Shown: in pieces, positions 52,809-60,977 of the stretch
How positions within the stretch are numbered: the first letter of the stretch is position 1
Layout: each line of letters opens with the position of its first letter
Source of the DNA: an uncultured bacterium
GTDB lineage: Bacteria > Verrucomicrobiota > Kiritimatiellia > RFP12 > UBA1067
Assembly: GCA_902779075.1 (NCBI GenBank)
Contig: CACZAK010000004.1
Coordinates: 1 to 64,000 of the forward strand
Reading direction: 5' to 3'
Length of the DNA: 64,000 bases
The notes under the pieces: generated by a model
Databases searched by the model: none
What the model was told of the DNA's origin: nothing
The model's input: the letters and a program-made list of their open reading frames with translations, nothing else
Translations under genes and position numbers: made by a program

Positions 52809-54386
52809 ATGATAGGAAGCGGGAAGGGCATATTGAAGAACACGGCCGTTGTGGGGGCTATGACGGCGCTCTCGCGCGTGCTGGGGCTCGTGCGCGAGAT
52901 GTTCCAGAGCCGCCTCATCGGTGCGGGCGTGGAACAGAGCGCTTTCGTGCTCGCGTTCGCGATCCCGAACATGATGCGCAAGCTCTTCGGCGAAGGCGCG
53001 CTCACGGCCGCGTTCGTGCCCGTGTTCAGGGGCGAAGTCGAGGCGCAGCGGATGGAGTCTGCCCGCCGTCTCGCGCGAGCCGTGATGACGATGAGTCTCC
53101 TCATGCTCGCGGCCGTCTCGGCGCTCGCGGTAGTCGGTCTTTCGGCCGCGCTGCACTGGGGCTCCGCGTTCTCGGAACGCACCTCACTCACGCTGCGCCT
53201 TACGCGCATCCTCGTGCCGTACATGGTGTTCATCTGCGGGTCGGCGTTCGGCATGGGCGTGCTGAACGCGCTCGGCAAGTTCGCGGCGGCGGCGCTGATG
53301 CCATGCCTTTTGAATGTGGTATGGATCGCCGCGCTCGGCGTGCTGTGCTTCATTCCCGGGATGTCGCTTGCGTCGCGCGCCGTGTGGGTGAGCGGCGCGA
53401 TCCTCTTCGCCGGATTCCTCCAGATGGCGTTCATGTTTTATTGCATGAAACGGCGTGGTGTCTCGCCGCGTCCCTCGCGCGCCGGCTGGGGCGACCCCAA
53501 CACGCGCCTTGTATGGCGCAACATGCTCGTTGCGACGGTCGGTGCGGGAGCCGTGCAGATCAACTACATGCTCGACCAGGTGCTCGCGCAGGCGGCGTCC
53601 CCGTGGGCCGCAGGCGTGATCGGCTACGCGGAACGCCTGATGGATCTGCCACTCGGCATCGTGGGCGTCGCGTTCGGCACCGTGCTGCTGCCCACGTTCT
53701 CCGGCTGTTTCGCGAAGGGCGACGTGGCGGGTGCGCGCGAGGCGTTCCTCTCGTCCACGGACAACCTCCTCTTCGTGATGATCCCCGCCGCTGTCGGGCT
53801 CGGCGTGATCGCCCCGGACCTCACCCGCGTAATCTACGAGGGCAAGGCGTTCGACGCGACGGCCACGATGCGCGTGGGACGCGCGGTGGCTTGCTACGCG
53901 GTCGGCCTGGGCTTCTTCGGCCTGCAGAAGACGCTCGTGCCGTGGTTCCAGGCGCAGAAGGACATGAAGACCCCCCTTGCGGTGTCCGTGAAGATGGTGT
54001 TCCTCAATGCGACTCTCAACATCCTTGCGGTGTGGCTGCTGCCCGTCGAATGGAGGCACGTGGGCCTTGCGGCCTCGACCGTGTTCTGCGCAGGCGTCGC
54101 CTGCGTGTTGCTTGCTGTGCTAGCGCGCCGCAAGAACGGCAATCTCGGCTTCGCGTTGCTGGTGCGTCCCGTGGGACGTACGCTCGCCGCGTCCGCCGTG
54201 ATGGGCGTGGCGCTCTGGCTGGTGCGCTCTTGGCTCGGCGCGCGCGGCTGGACGGGTACGTGGGCGAACGTGACGCAACTCGCGATGCTCGTGGTGCTGG
54301 GCGGGGTCGTATATTTCGGAGTCCACTTCCTATTTGCCCGCCGTACGTTCACTGCGCGGCTGCGGGCGCTCCGCCGCCGCAGATGA
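52809..54386 (+). CDS. murJ: Lipid II flippase MurJ
   Basis: The 525-residue protein has about 14 membrane helices of the MOP superfamily and the MurJ motifs TALSRVLGLVREMF, FAIPNMMRKLFGEGALTAAF, LPTFSGCFAKGD and ALGKFAAAALMPCLLN. It flips lipid II across the inner membrane for peptidoglycan synthesis. The start ATG 52809 has only a weak TTAGG upstream. It lies 12 bp after the unknown gene. Confidence 0.95.
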   Translation: MIGSGKGILKNTAVVGAMTALSRVLGLVREMFQSRLIGAGVEQSAFVLAFAIPNMMRKLFGEGALTAAFVPVFRGEVEAQRMESARRLARAVMTMSLLMLAAVSALAVVGLSAALHWGSAFSERTSLTLRLTRILVPYMVFICGSAFGMGVLNALGKFAAAALMPCLLNVVWIAALGVLCFIPGMSLASRAVWVSGAILFAGFLQMAFMFYCMKRRGVSPRPSRAGWGDPNTRLVWRNMLVATVGAGAVQINYMLDQVLAQAASPWAAGVIGYAERLMDLPLGIVGVAFGTVLLPTFSGCFAKGDVAGAREAFLSSTDNLLFVMIPAAVGLGVIAPDLTRVIYEGKAFDATATMRVGRAVACYAVGLGFFGLQKTLVPWFQAQKDMKTPLAVSVKMVFLNATLNILAVWLLPVEWRHVGLAASTVFCAGVACVLLAVLARRKNGNLGFALLVRPVGRTLAASAVMGVALWLVRSWLGARGWTGTWANVTQLAMLVVLGGVVYFGVHFLFARRTFTARLRALRRRR

Positions 54387-54432
54387 CTACAAAATCATAA
54401 ATATCAGTCTCACCCGGACGAAAGAATTGTGG

Positions 54433-54438
54433 TATAAT
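54433..54438 (+). promoter_or_regulatory. TATAAT 7 bp before the rnhC ATG
   Basis: TATAAT is followed by AGCCGAC and ATG 54446. No ribosome site or clear -35 is present. Confidence 0.55.
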
Positions 54439-54445
54439 AGCCGAC

Positions 54446-55537
54446 ATGCCTCAGCCCAAGACATCTTTCACGTATGAACTCGACGCCGAACAGCAGGAAA
54501 AGCTGCTCGCGATGCTCGCGCTCGGAAACTATCGTCCGAGGCAGGTCCCATATTCCATGGCGGCGGTGGAGGGAGACGGCTTCAATTGTGCGCTCTACCA
54601 GAAGGAGAAGCACGGACGCCGCAAGCTGTGCATCCAGGGCTCTAAGGCACAGGACTTCGTGGAGTTCTTCCTTGAGCCAAACGTACTCGGCGTGGCGACG
54701 ATCGGATACGAGGACATCCTCGACCCAGGCCGCAGTTCGGCCCACGGCGGCAGCGACGAGTCCGGAAAGGGCGACTACTTCGGTCCGCTCGTGGTCGCGT
54801 GCTGTTACACCGACGAGAAGCTTTCGGCGGCGATGCGCGAAATGGGCGTGAGGGACTGTAAGCAGATGACGGACAAGGCCGTGTTGACGGTTGGCTCGAA
54901 GCTGCGCCAGCTGCTCGGACAGAACCGCTACGCAGTTGTGAAGATCGGCCCCGCCGCGTACAACCGACTCTACGCGAAGATCAAGAACATCAACCGCCTC
55001 CTCGCGTGGGCTCACGGAACTTGCATCGAGGAATTGCTGGAAAAGCAGCAGGCGTGTCCGAAGGTGGTGGTGGACCAGTTTGCGCCTACGGAGACTACGA
55101 TTCGCCGCGCGCTGAAAGAACGCGGAAAGAAGATCGTCGTGGAGCAGCGCCACCGTGCAGAGGACGATATCGCCGTGGCCGCCGCGTCAGTTGTCGCGCG
55201 CGAGCAGTTCCTGCGAGCTATCGCCGCGATGGCCGTGGAGGACGGTCCTATCCCCGTGGACAAGGTGCCGCTCGACATGATTCCGCGCGGAAGCAGCGAC
55301 CCGCGCGTGCGGGAGCTTGCGGAGGAGATGGTGCGCAAGCACGGCCCGACTTGGCTGATGAACCACTGTAAGGCGCATTTCCAGACAACCGACAAGGTAC
55401 TCGCCGCATGCGGCAAGTCCCGCGCCGATCTGCCTCCAGAAGGGCAGGTCACAAGCGCGGTGGCGAATGGTGCCCCTAAGTCGGGGTGGCGGGCGTCTAA
55501 GCCCGCAGATGACAAGTCGATTTCCAAATCGACTTAA
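54446..55537 (+). CDS. rnhC: Ribonuclease HIII
   Basis: The 363-residue protein has the N-terminal TBP-like substrate-binding domain of RNase HIII (about 1-90) and the RNase H2-type catalytic core with GGSDESGKGDYFGPLVVA (DE pair), GVRDCKQMTDK, VDQFAPTE and HRAEDDIAVAAASVVARE. It removes RNA from RNA/DNA hybrids. The last 35 residues (from about NGAPKSGWRAS) are encoded by hairpin repeats and are probably a later addition. No ribosome site precedes the start; TATAAT lies 7 bp upstream. Confidence 0.94.
   Translation: MPQPKTSFTYELDAEQQEKLLAMLALGNYRPRQVPYSMAAVEGDGFNCALYQKEKHGRRKLCIQGSKAQDFVEFFLEPNVLGVATIGYEDILDPGRSSAHGGSDESGKGDYFGPLVVACCYTDEKLSAAMREMGVRDCKQMTDKAVLTVGSKLRQLLGQNRYAVVKIGPAAYNRLYAKIKNINRLLAWAHGTCIEELLEKQQACPKVVVDQFAPTETTIRRALKERGKKIVVEQRHRAEDDIAVAAASVVAREQFLRAIAAMAVEDGPIPVDKVPLDMIPRGSSDPRVRELAEEMVRKHGPTWLMNHCKAHFQTTDKVLAACGKSRADLPPEGQVTSAVANGAPKSGWRASKPADDKSISKST
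55470..55535. repeat. Cluster of three hairpins at the end of rnhC
   Basis: In order they are CCCC-TAAGTC-GGGG, GCGGGC-GTCTAA-GCCCGC, and AAGTCGATTT with AAATCGACTT around CC (55514-55535). All are translated in frame as the tail of RNase HIII. They may act as REP elements or attenuators before the Tol genes. Confidence 0.7.
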
Positions 55538-55579
55538 AGAAGAGAAGAAAAGAAAGCGAAAAAGAGAAAGTGAATAAAA

Positions 55580-56302
55580 ATGACTGAATTCTTTGCAAAT
55601 TCCCTGATGAACGGCTTCATAAAGTCAAGCCTCATGGGTCAGGGCATCGTTGCCGTGCAGATTGCGGCGAGCATATTCATGGTTGCCATAGCCATAGGCA
55701 AGTGGCGCGGGCTTTCCCGCGTGTCGCAGTCGGCACGCCGCGTGACTCGCGACGTGATGAGCGGACACGACGTGCTTGAATACTACCTCGCCCGTCACCC
55801 TAACGGACACACTCCGCTGGAGAACATCTATTGGGCAACTTGCGAGCGCCTGCTGCGTATGCTCGCGCCCGACGTGCGCAGTCTGCTCGTGGGACGGAAG
55901 GCCGACGTGGAAGTTGCTCTCACGGCGCATGAGATGGGCCTCGTGAAGGCTCTAAGCGAACACGTGCTAGACGAGGAGGAAATCCGCGTGGAACACGGCA
56001 TGGGCGCCATCGCCACGGTCGTGGCACTCGCGCCGATGTTGGGCCTGCTCGGTACCGTGTGGGGCGTGCTAGACGCCTTCGCCGACATGGGCGAGGCGGG
56101 CAGCGCGACAATCGCCACGATGGCCCCGGCTATTTCGTCCGCGCTCGTCACCACCGTCGTGGGGCTGCTCGTGGCAATACCCGGCGTGATCATGCACACT
56201 CGTCTCAACGCTACGGTGCGCGCGCTGATGAGCGATATGGAGGGCTTCACGGACGACCTCACCGGTCGCATCGCACTTGAATTCCAGGGGAGAGCGTCCT
56301 GA
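55580..56302 (+). CDS. MotA/TolQ/ExbB proton-channel protein
   Basis: The 240-residue protein has an N-terminal helix (IVAVQIAASIFMVAIAIG), a cytoplasmic loop and two C-terminal helices (GAIATVVALAPMLGLLGTVWG and PAISSALVTTVVGLLVAIPG, two separate spans). This is the TolQ/ExbB layout. With the ExbD/TolR protein it uses the proton gradient to drive TonB or TolA. Its stop overlaps the next start by one base (TGATG). Confidence 0.92.
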   Translation: MTEFFANSLMNGFIKSSLMGQGIVAVQIAASIFMVAIAIGKWRGLSRVSQSARRVTRDVMSGHDVLEYYLARHPNGHTPLENIYWATCERLLRMLAPDVRSLLVGRKADVEVALTAHEMGLVKALSEHVLDEEEIRVEHGMGAIATVVALAPMLGLLGTVWGVLDAFADMGEAGSATIATMAPAISSALVTTVVGLLVAIPGVIMHTRLNATVRALMSDMEGFTDDLTGRIALEFQGRAS

Positions 56303-56718
56303 TGTCGCGCCGTGGCCGACATGCCGGGAGGATCGGCGGCCCCAAGGCGTCGATCGACATGAACTCCCTCATCGACCTGACGTTCCTTCTGCTCGTCACG
56401 TTCATGCTCACGATCCCCGCGCTTGAGCAGGGCATCTCGATCATGCTGCCGCGCGCGAAGACTGACGTGCTGCCGAGCAAGAACGCGAAGGCCAACACGA
56501 TCACGGTCGACGTCAACCACAAGATATTCCTCAACGACGTTCCCACCACGCTCGACCAGCTTGAGGCCGATCTTAAGGCGATGGTCGAGCGCGATGCCGA
56601 CGTGCCGGTTCTGGTGCGCGGCGACGAGCGCCTGGAGTACGGTGCCGTGATGGACGTCGTGAAGGTGGTGTACAAGTGCCAGGTGCGCAAGATGGCGCTC
56701 GTGACGGTGGAGAAGTAG
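56302..56718 (+). CDS. ExbD/TolR-family biopolymer transport protein
   Basis: The 138-residue protein has a basic N-terminus, one membrane helix with the proton-carrying Asp in MNSLIDLTFLLLVTFML, and a periplasmic domain with DVLPSKNAKANTITVDVNHK and YGAVMDVVKVVYKC. It pairs with the upstream ExbB/TolQ protein. It is followed 15 bp later by the TonB-like gene. Confidence 0.93.
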   Translation: MSRRGRHAGRIGGPKASIDMNSLIDLTFLLLVTFMLTIPALEQGISIMLPRAKTDVLPSKNAKANTITVDVNHKIFLNDVPTTLDQLEADLKAMVERDADVPVLVRGDERLEYGAVMDVVKVVYKCQVRKMALVTVEK

Positions 56719-56733
56719 CGGGGACTTCAGGCG

Positions 56734-57624
56734 ATGATTGGATTCGAGCAGACAGGTTCTTCCGACAGCGGACTCTCTTGGAGGACGCTGGGAATAGCCT
56801 TCGGACTGCACGTCGCGCTGTTCGTGTTCTTCTGGGTCATGGGCATCATCAGCTTTCGCAAGCCAGAAACCATTATCCCCATTGACATGACTATCGTGCC
56901 GCCGTGGGCTCAGCAGACGGACGATCCCGAACCCGATCCGAATCCGCCTCCGCCTGAGGTGAAGCAACAGCCGAAGCCGCCTCCGACGGCCCCCGAACCC
57001 AAGAAGGTCGAGGTGAAGCCTAAAGTCGACGCCGTTGAGAAGGTCGTAGAGAAGAAGAAAAAAGAAAAAGTCGACCTGAAGAAAAACGCAAAGCTCGTCA
57101 AGACCCCTCCCAAGCCCCAGCCTCCGCAGAAAAGCCTGAAGGAAATGGCGAAGGTCATCAAGCCCAAGCCCGTGCCGGTGGAGCGTCCCCCGGACCTCAA
57201 GATTCCGGACAGCGTGAAGAAGTTCGGCAAGGGCACGGCGACGGACAAGCCCCTCGCAAACATCGACATGAAGAAAATGCTCGAGCAGGGCTACCGCTAC
57301 GGCGCTCGTAACCAGATCGCGACGAGCGAGGCTCAGCGTTGCGTTAGTTTGATCAAGGCGGCTATTCTCCGTGAGTGGCAGAAGGAGTCGTCGAAGTGGT
57401 ACAGCGGACTGCGCCCGATTGAGGTGGATTTCCATCTTGGTCCTGGCGGCACAGTGAAAAAGTTCACGATCACGAGAGGCAGTGGCGACGCCGACGTCGA
57501 CCGTGCGGCGCAGAGCGCATTGCGTCGGCTTCAGACGAACGGGGGCGTGCCCGGGCTTTCCGCGCAGTTCCTTGAGCAGTTCCCAAGGCTGCCCATTGAA
57601 ATGGAGCTCACTCAGGGCCGTTGA
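56734..57624 (+). CDS. TonB/TolA-like energy transducer
   Basis: The 296-residue protein has one N-terminal membrane helix (IAFGLHVALFVFFWVMGII), a long Pro/Lys/Glu-rich linker from about 55 to 165 that can span the periplasm, and a C-terminal TonB-type domain (about 200-296) with IEVDFHLGPGGTVKKFTI, DADVDRAAQSALRRL and the closing LPIEMELTQ. It would pass energy from the ExbB/ExbD pair to outer-membrane receptors. No receptor gene is in the window. Confidence 0.9.
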   Translation: MIGFEQTGSSDSGLSWRTLGIAFGLHVALFVFFWVMGIISFRKPETIIPIDMTIVPPWAQQTDDPEPDPNPPPPEVKQQPKPPPTAPEPKKVEVKPKVDAVEKVVEKKKKEKVDLKKNAKLVKTPPKPQPPQKSLKEMAKVIKPKPVPVERPPDLKIPDSVKKFGKGTATDKPLANIDMKKMLEQGYRYGARNQIATSEAQRCVSLIKAAILREWQKESSKWYSGLRPIEVDFHLGPGGTVKKFTITRGSGDADVDRAAQSALRRLQTNGGVPGLSAQFLEQFPRLPIEMELTQGR

Positions 57625-57645
57625 CGACGGCGAAGGCAAGGTAAC

Positions 57646-58578
57646 GTGGCTACTGGCGGCATAGTCGATAGCGGTTCTTCGGACGGCGTCCAGAAATGCT
57701 ACGCAGTGATGGCGTCGGACGCTGTTCGCGCTGAGAGCTCTTCGGGCGGTGCGTTCACGATTCTTTCCCGCAACATTCTCTTACGTGGAGGAGCGGTGTG
57801 CGGCGCGGCCTTTGATCAAGACTTCCGCTGCCGCTACGAGATTGCCCGCGACGAAGCTTCCCTTGCAAGACTGCGCGGATCCAAGTACGTCAAGGCGGCG
57901 TTGCAGCGGAGCTTCCTCGACGAAATGCGCACCGCTCTCGAATCTCGCGTGCCTGTTCTGTTTACTGGAACGCCATGCCAGGTTGCCGCAGTCAGGCGAA
58001 TGTTCGCATGTTTTGCCGATACGCTTTTCACCGTTGATCTCATTTGTGCGGGTTGTCCGGACCAGACCATTTTCGATCGCTATATCGAGGACAACTGGGG
58101 ACTGTCGAACGTTGCTAAGTACGAGTTCCGCAGCAAGGCTCGCGGGTGGCGGCACCGACACTATCTCCTGCATGTCGTGTTGAAGGACAGGCGCGAAATT
58201 TGGCGCGAGAGGGGTGAAGACGAGTACATGACGGCCATGTCGTCCGGCCTCGGCCGTTCAGGAGGATGCCAGAATTGCCCATACTGCACAATGGACCGTC
58301 CGGGCGATTTGACGATCGGCGATTTCTGGCTTGTGCCGGAGGAAATGGATGACGGGAAGGGCACGTCCGCGATTCTCGTCAACAACGAAAAGGGCAGGCG
58401 ACTGTTCGAGTCAGTCCGCAGCGATTTTGTGAAGACGGCCGAGTATCCTCCTTCCTATCTTCAGGAGCGGCAGTGGCGACTCAGGACGCCTCCTCCGCTG
58501 GCACCCGGACGCGCCGCGTTCATGGAATGCATAGCCTCCGGCATGTCCGTCAAGGAAGCAGTGGCGAGGTCTCAATAG
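57646..58578 (+). CDS. FrhB-like (coenzyme F420 hydrogenase beta C-terminal) protein
   Basis: The start is GTG 57646 after AAGG. The 310-residue protein matches the FrhB_FdhB C-terminal part: AESSSGGAFTIL, VLFTGTPCQVAAVRRMF, DLICAGCPDQTIFDRYI and GGCQNCPYCTMDRPGDLTIGDFW. It lacks the N-terminal ferredoxin domain of two 4Fe-4S clusters found in longer relatives, leaving only the CQNCPYC cluster. Such proteins often sit in polysaccharide loci beside glycosyl- or pyruvyltransferases; two glycosyltransferases and UDP-galactopyranose mutase follow here. Redox partner and substrate are unknown. Confidence 0.8.
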   Translation: MATGGIVDSGSSDGVQKCYAVMASDAVRAESSSGGAFTILSRNILLRGGAVCGAAFDQDFRCRYEIARDEASLARLRGSKYVKAALQRSFLDEMRTALESRVPVLFTGTPCQVAAVRRMFACFADTLFTVDLICAGCPDQTIFDRYIEDNWGLSNVAKYEFRSKARGWRHRHYLLHVVLKDRREIWRERGEDEYMTAMSSGLGRSGGCQNCPYCTMDRPGDLTIGDFWLVPEEMDDGKGTSAILVNNEKGRRLFESVRSDFVKTAEYPPSYLQERQWRLRTPPPLAPGRAAFMECIASGMSVKEAVARSQ

Positions 58579-58613
58579 GCAGATCTGTTGCCGCTCAAAA
58601 CTAACAGCAACCA

Positions 58614-58800
58614 GTTGCAAAGCCTTTTTTGCTTTCGCTGTTGGGAGATTAGGAGTCTCGGAGTTTAGGAGAATATTACAAATACTCCCAGCCTCCAAAA
58701 CTCTGAAACTCCCAATAGCGAAAGCAAGGAGGTTTTACTCTGCGCTCTCTGCTTCTCTGCGTCTCTGCGTGAGACTATCGTTTAGTGTCCAATTTATTTA
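58614..58800. repeat. Composite palindromic repeat R6
   Basis: The unit runs from gttgcaaagcc through GCTTTCGCTGTTGGGAGATT, CCCAATAGCGAAAGCAAG and CTCTGCGTCTCTGCGTGAGA to tttagtgtccaatttattta. The right end is the mirror of the left end of R2. It fills the gap between the convergent FrhB and glycosyltransferase genes. Confidence 0.88.
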
Positions 58801-58814
58801 GAGCAATGACTTAG

Positions 58815-59888
58815 TCAGCGGCGTAGCCTGAACGGTGCGAATAGCGTCCAGACTATTGAGTATACGCATCCCGCGCCGAGTACGCGCACTGCCAGCACCG
58901 CGAGCGCCAGCACCGGCTTTCGCCACGAGAGCGGAAACGCGCGCAACGCCGCACGCACTTCTGGGTCCGAAGCGTATTCGCGCACGATTCTTAGTCCCTC
59001 GCTCCAACCTATACGCAGGTTGCGAAGCAAGGCAAACATCTCCAGCAGCGCCAGCACGCACGACGCCGCATAAAGACACCCAAGCGATCCACCCTCCCGC
59101 TCGTTGAGAGCCTGTCGGACCCGCAGGAGCGTCAACTTGTTCTTGAACACGCGCAAGGCCCTGTTCCTGTTCGCAATCAGGCCGCCCGCGTGAAGCACAT
59201 AGTTGTATACGGGTTCAGGACGGCATGTCGTTTTCTGTGCCCGCAGGAGATAGTCACAGTTGAACAGCGCGTCCTCATAGAGAACAATGCTTTCGTCGAA
59301 ACGCACGTGATGCCGTTCAATCAGCGCACGGCGGTAGACACAGCGGCATACGCTCCCCAGCTCGCGGTTGTCGAAAAGCGGCGTTCCCCCATACCATCGG
59401 CGCACGTGTTCCATTGAAAAGCCGATGAAGCGCGGTATGAAGCGCGCGCGGATGTCGGCGGGGGTGTCGCAATGATAATCGGCACGTAGAGGCTCTTCGC
59501 GCGATCTCGATGCGTCGAATTCCGTGATGCGCATTGGGAATATGCAGAGGTCAGCGCCCGTGGCGGACATTTCGTTGACGCCCAGTGACAGGAATTCGGG
59601 CTCAAACGTGTCGTCACCGTCCAGAAAAAAAACGTATTCGCCCCGCGCAACGTCAAGTCCGCCATTGCGCGCGCCCGAGAGACCGCGATTAGACTGATGC
59701 ACCACGCGCACGCGCTCGTCCGCCGCCGCCAACCGTTCCAGTATAGTCCCTGTACTGTCCGTCGAGCCGTCATCCACGGCGATGACCTCGAAATCGGGAT
59801 ACGTGCTGCGGAGGACGCTGTTCACAGCGTCCTCAACCCATTTTTCCACGTTCCAGCATGGAATAATCACGCTCGCCTTGGGGGCCAT
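58815..59888 (-). CDS. Family 2 glycosyltransferase
   Basis: The 357-residue protein has a GT-A fold: ASVIIPCWNVEKWVEDAVNS, FEVIAVDDGSTDSTG, GLSGARNGGLDVARGEYVFF, and the metal-binding LDGDD, followed by a C-terminal part with hydrophobic helices (KPVLALAVLAVRVLG). It adds a sugar from a nucleotide donor, likely for surface polysaccharide. No ribosome site precedes ATG 59888; TATACT lies 7 bp upstream. It is divergent from another family 2 glycosyltransferase. Confidence 0.92.
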   Translation of the reverse strand: MAPKASVIIPCWNVEKWVEDAVNSVLRSTYPDFEVIAVDDGSTDSTGTILERLAAADERVRVVHQSNRGLSGARNGGLDVARGEYVFFLDGDDTFEPEFLSLGVNEMSATGADLCIFPMRITEFDASRSREEPLRADYHCDTPADIRARFIPRFIGFSMEHVRRWYGGTPLFDNRELGSVCRCVYRRALIERHHVRFDESIVLYEDALFNCDYLLRAQKTTCRPEPVYNYVLHAGGLIANRNRALRVFKNKLTLLRVRQALNEREGGSLGCLYAASCVLALLEMFALLRNLRIGWSEGLRIVREYASDPEVRAALRAFPLSWRKPVLALAVLAVRVLGAGCVYSIVWTLFAPFRLRR

Positions 59889-59895
59889 GCCGTAC

Positions 59896-59941
59896 AGTAT
59901 ATCATCATCCCGTTGTCCGCGCGAACACTTTGTGGTATAAT
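59896..59941. promoter_or_regulatory. Back-to-back leaderless promoters for two glycosyltransferases
   Basis: Minus strand: TATACT (59901-59896), GTACGGC, ATG 59888. Plus strand: TTGTCC (59913-59918), 17 bp, TATAAT (59936-59941), CTCAAGC, ATG 59949. Both -10 hexamers lie exactly 7 bp from their start codons. Confidence 0.7.
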
Positions 59942-59948
59942 CTCAAGC

Positions 59949-60944
59949 ATGGAACGTCCTCTAGTCTCTTTCTGCCTGCTGTTCTACAACCATCGGCGTT
60001 GGTTCGGCGCCGCGCTGGAGGCCGCGTTCGCGCAGACGTACCGTCCGCTCGAGATCGTAATCTCCGACGACGCCTCGACGGATGGCTCGCCGGAACTCAT
60101 CCAAGACTACGTCGCCGCCCATGCACCACCCGACGTCACCGTGATCTTCAACCGCAATGAGAAAAATCTCGGCATCCTCGCAAATTGGCTGAAGACCGCC
60201 TCGCTATCGCACGGAGAGTTGATCATCATGGCCGGGGGCGACGACATCTCTCTCTCGGAACGCACGGAAAAAATCGTCTCGGCGTGGCTGGCCGATGGCA
60301 AGCGTGCCGTCGTCATCAGCCATGCGGGATACCGGATCGACTCCAAAGGACGTTCGCTCGGGCCCCTGCCCGCCCCGTCCACGAAGCAACCCCTCGGTGC
60401 CTTGATGGCCTGGCGCCGCGATTGCTACACGGCGTTTCCACCCGAACCGGTCAGCCCCAGATGCGTTGAAGACGTTCCATTTGCAAAACGCGCGCTCGTG
60501 CTCGGCGGCGACGAACTCGTCATTCCCGATCGCCTTGTCAAATATCGCCTCGGTTCCGGCCTCACCTCTACGCTTCATCATCACCGTACGCCGGTGATTA
60601 AAAGTTGGCGGTTACTCCTTTCAGGCCTCGATCAAGCAGAATACGACCTCGCCGCCATTGCCGATAGGTTGCTCCCCGAACGCGTGGAGGCGTTCCGCAA
60701 GGCTTTCGCACGTGAACGCGTCTTTGCGGAGAACCACCTTACACTTGTTGAATCGCCGTCATTTCGCGCAAGATGGAGGGCACTCCGCAAGGAGCGCATG
60801 ATGGGGTACTGGAATTCTCGAGTCTTTATGTACGCCTACCTGTTGCCGCGGCGGATCGGCGACTGGGTGCTTGACGCCATCACCCGCCTCAACCAGCTCC
60901 GCCGCCGCCTTTCACGGGAGGGCCGCGCTTGTCGCGGCCAATGA
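59949..60944 (+). CDS. Family 2 glycosyltransferase
   Basis: The 331-residue protein begins MERPLVSFCLLFYNHRRWFG and has the nucleotide-sugar pocket LEIVISDDASTDGS and the metal site IMAGGDDISLSERT. It is probably part of surface polysaccharide assembly with the divergent glycosyltransferase and the UDP-galactopyranose mutase. I chose ATG 59949, placed 7 bp after TATAAT; the frame is open further upstream but overlaps the divergent gene. The last ten residues (SREGRACRGQ) come from one copy of a duplicated hairpin. Confidence 0.9.
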   Translation: MERPLVSFCLLFYNHRRWFGAALEAAFAQTYRPLEIVISDDASTDGSPELIQDYVAAHAPPDVTVIFNRNEKNLGILANWLKTASLSHGELIIMAGGDDISLSERTEKIVSAWLADGKRAVVISHAGYRIDSKGRSLGPLPAPSTKQPLGALMAWRRDCYTAFPPEPVSPRCVEDVPFAKRALVLGGDELVIPDRLVKYRLGSGLTSTLHHHRTPVIKSWRLLLSGLDQAEYDLAAIADRLLPERVEAFRKAFARERVFAENHLTLVESPSFRARWRALRKERMMGYWNSRVFMYAYLLPRRIGDWVLDAITRLNQLRRRLSREGRACRGQ

Positions 60945-60977
60945 CATCACGGGAGGGCCGCGCTTGTCGCGGCCAAT
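60912..60977. repeat. Duplicated REP-like hairpin at convergent gene ends
   Basis: A 31-bp unit (TCACGGGAGGGCCGCGCTTG...) lies at 60912-60942 and 60947-60977. GGCCGCG and CGCGGCC form the stem. The first copy supplies the end of the glycosyltransferase gene and the second the end of the mutase gene on the other strand. It may be a bidirectional terminator. Confidence 0.85.
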
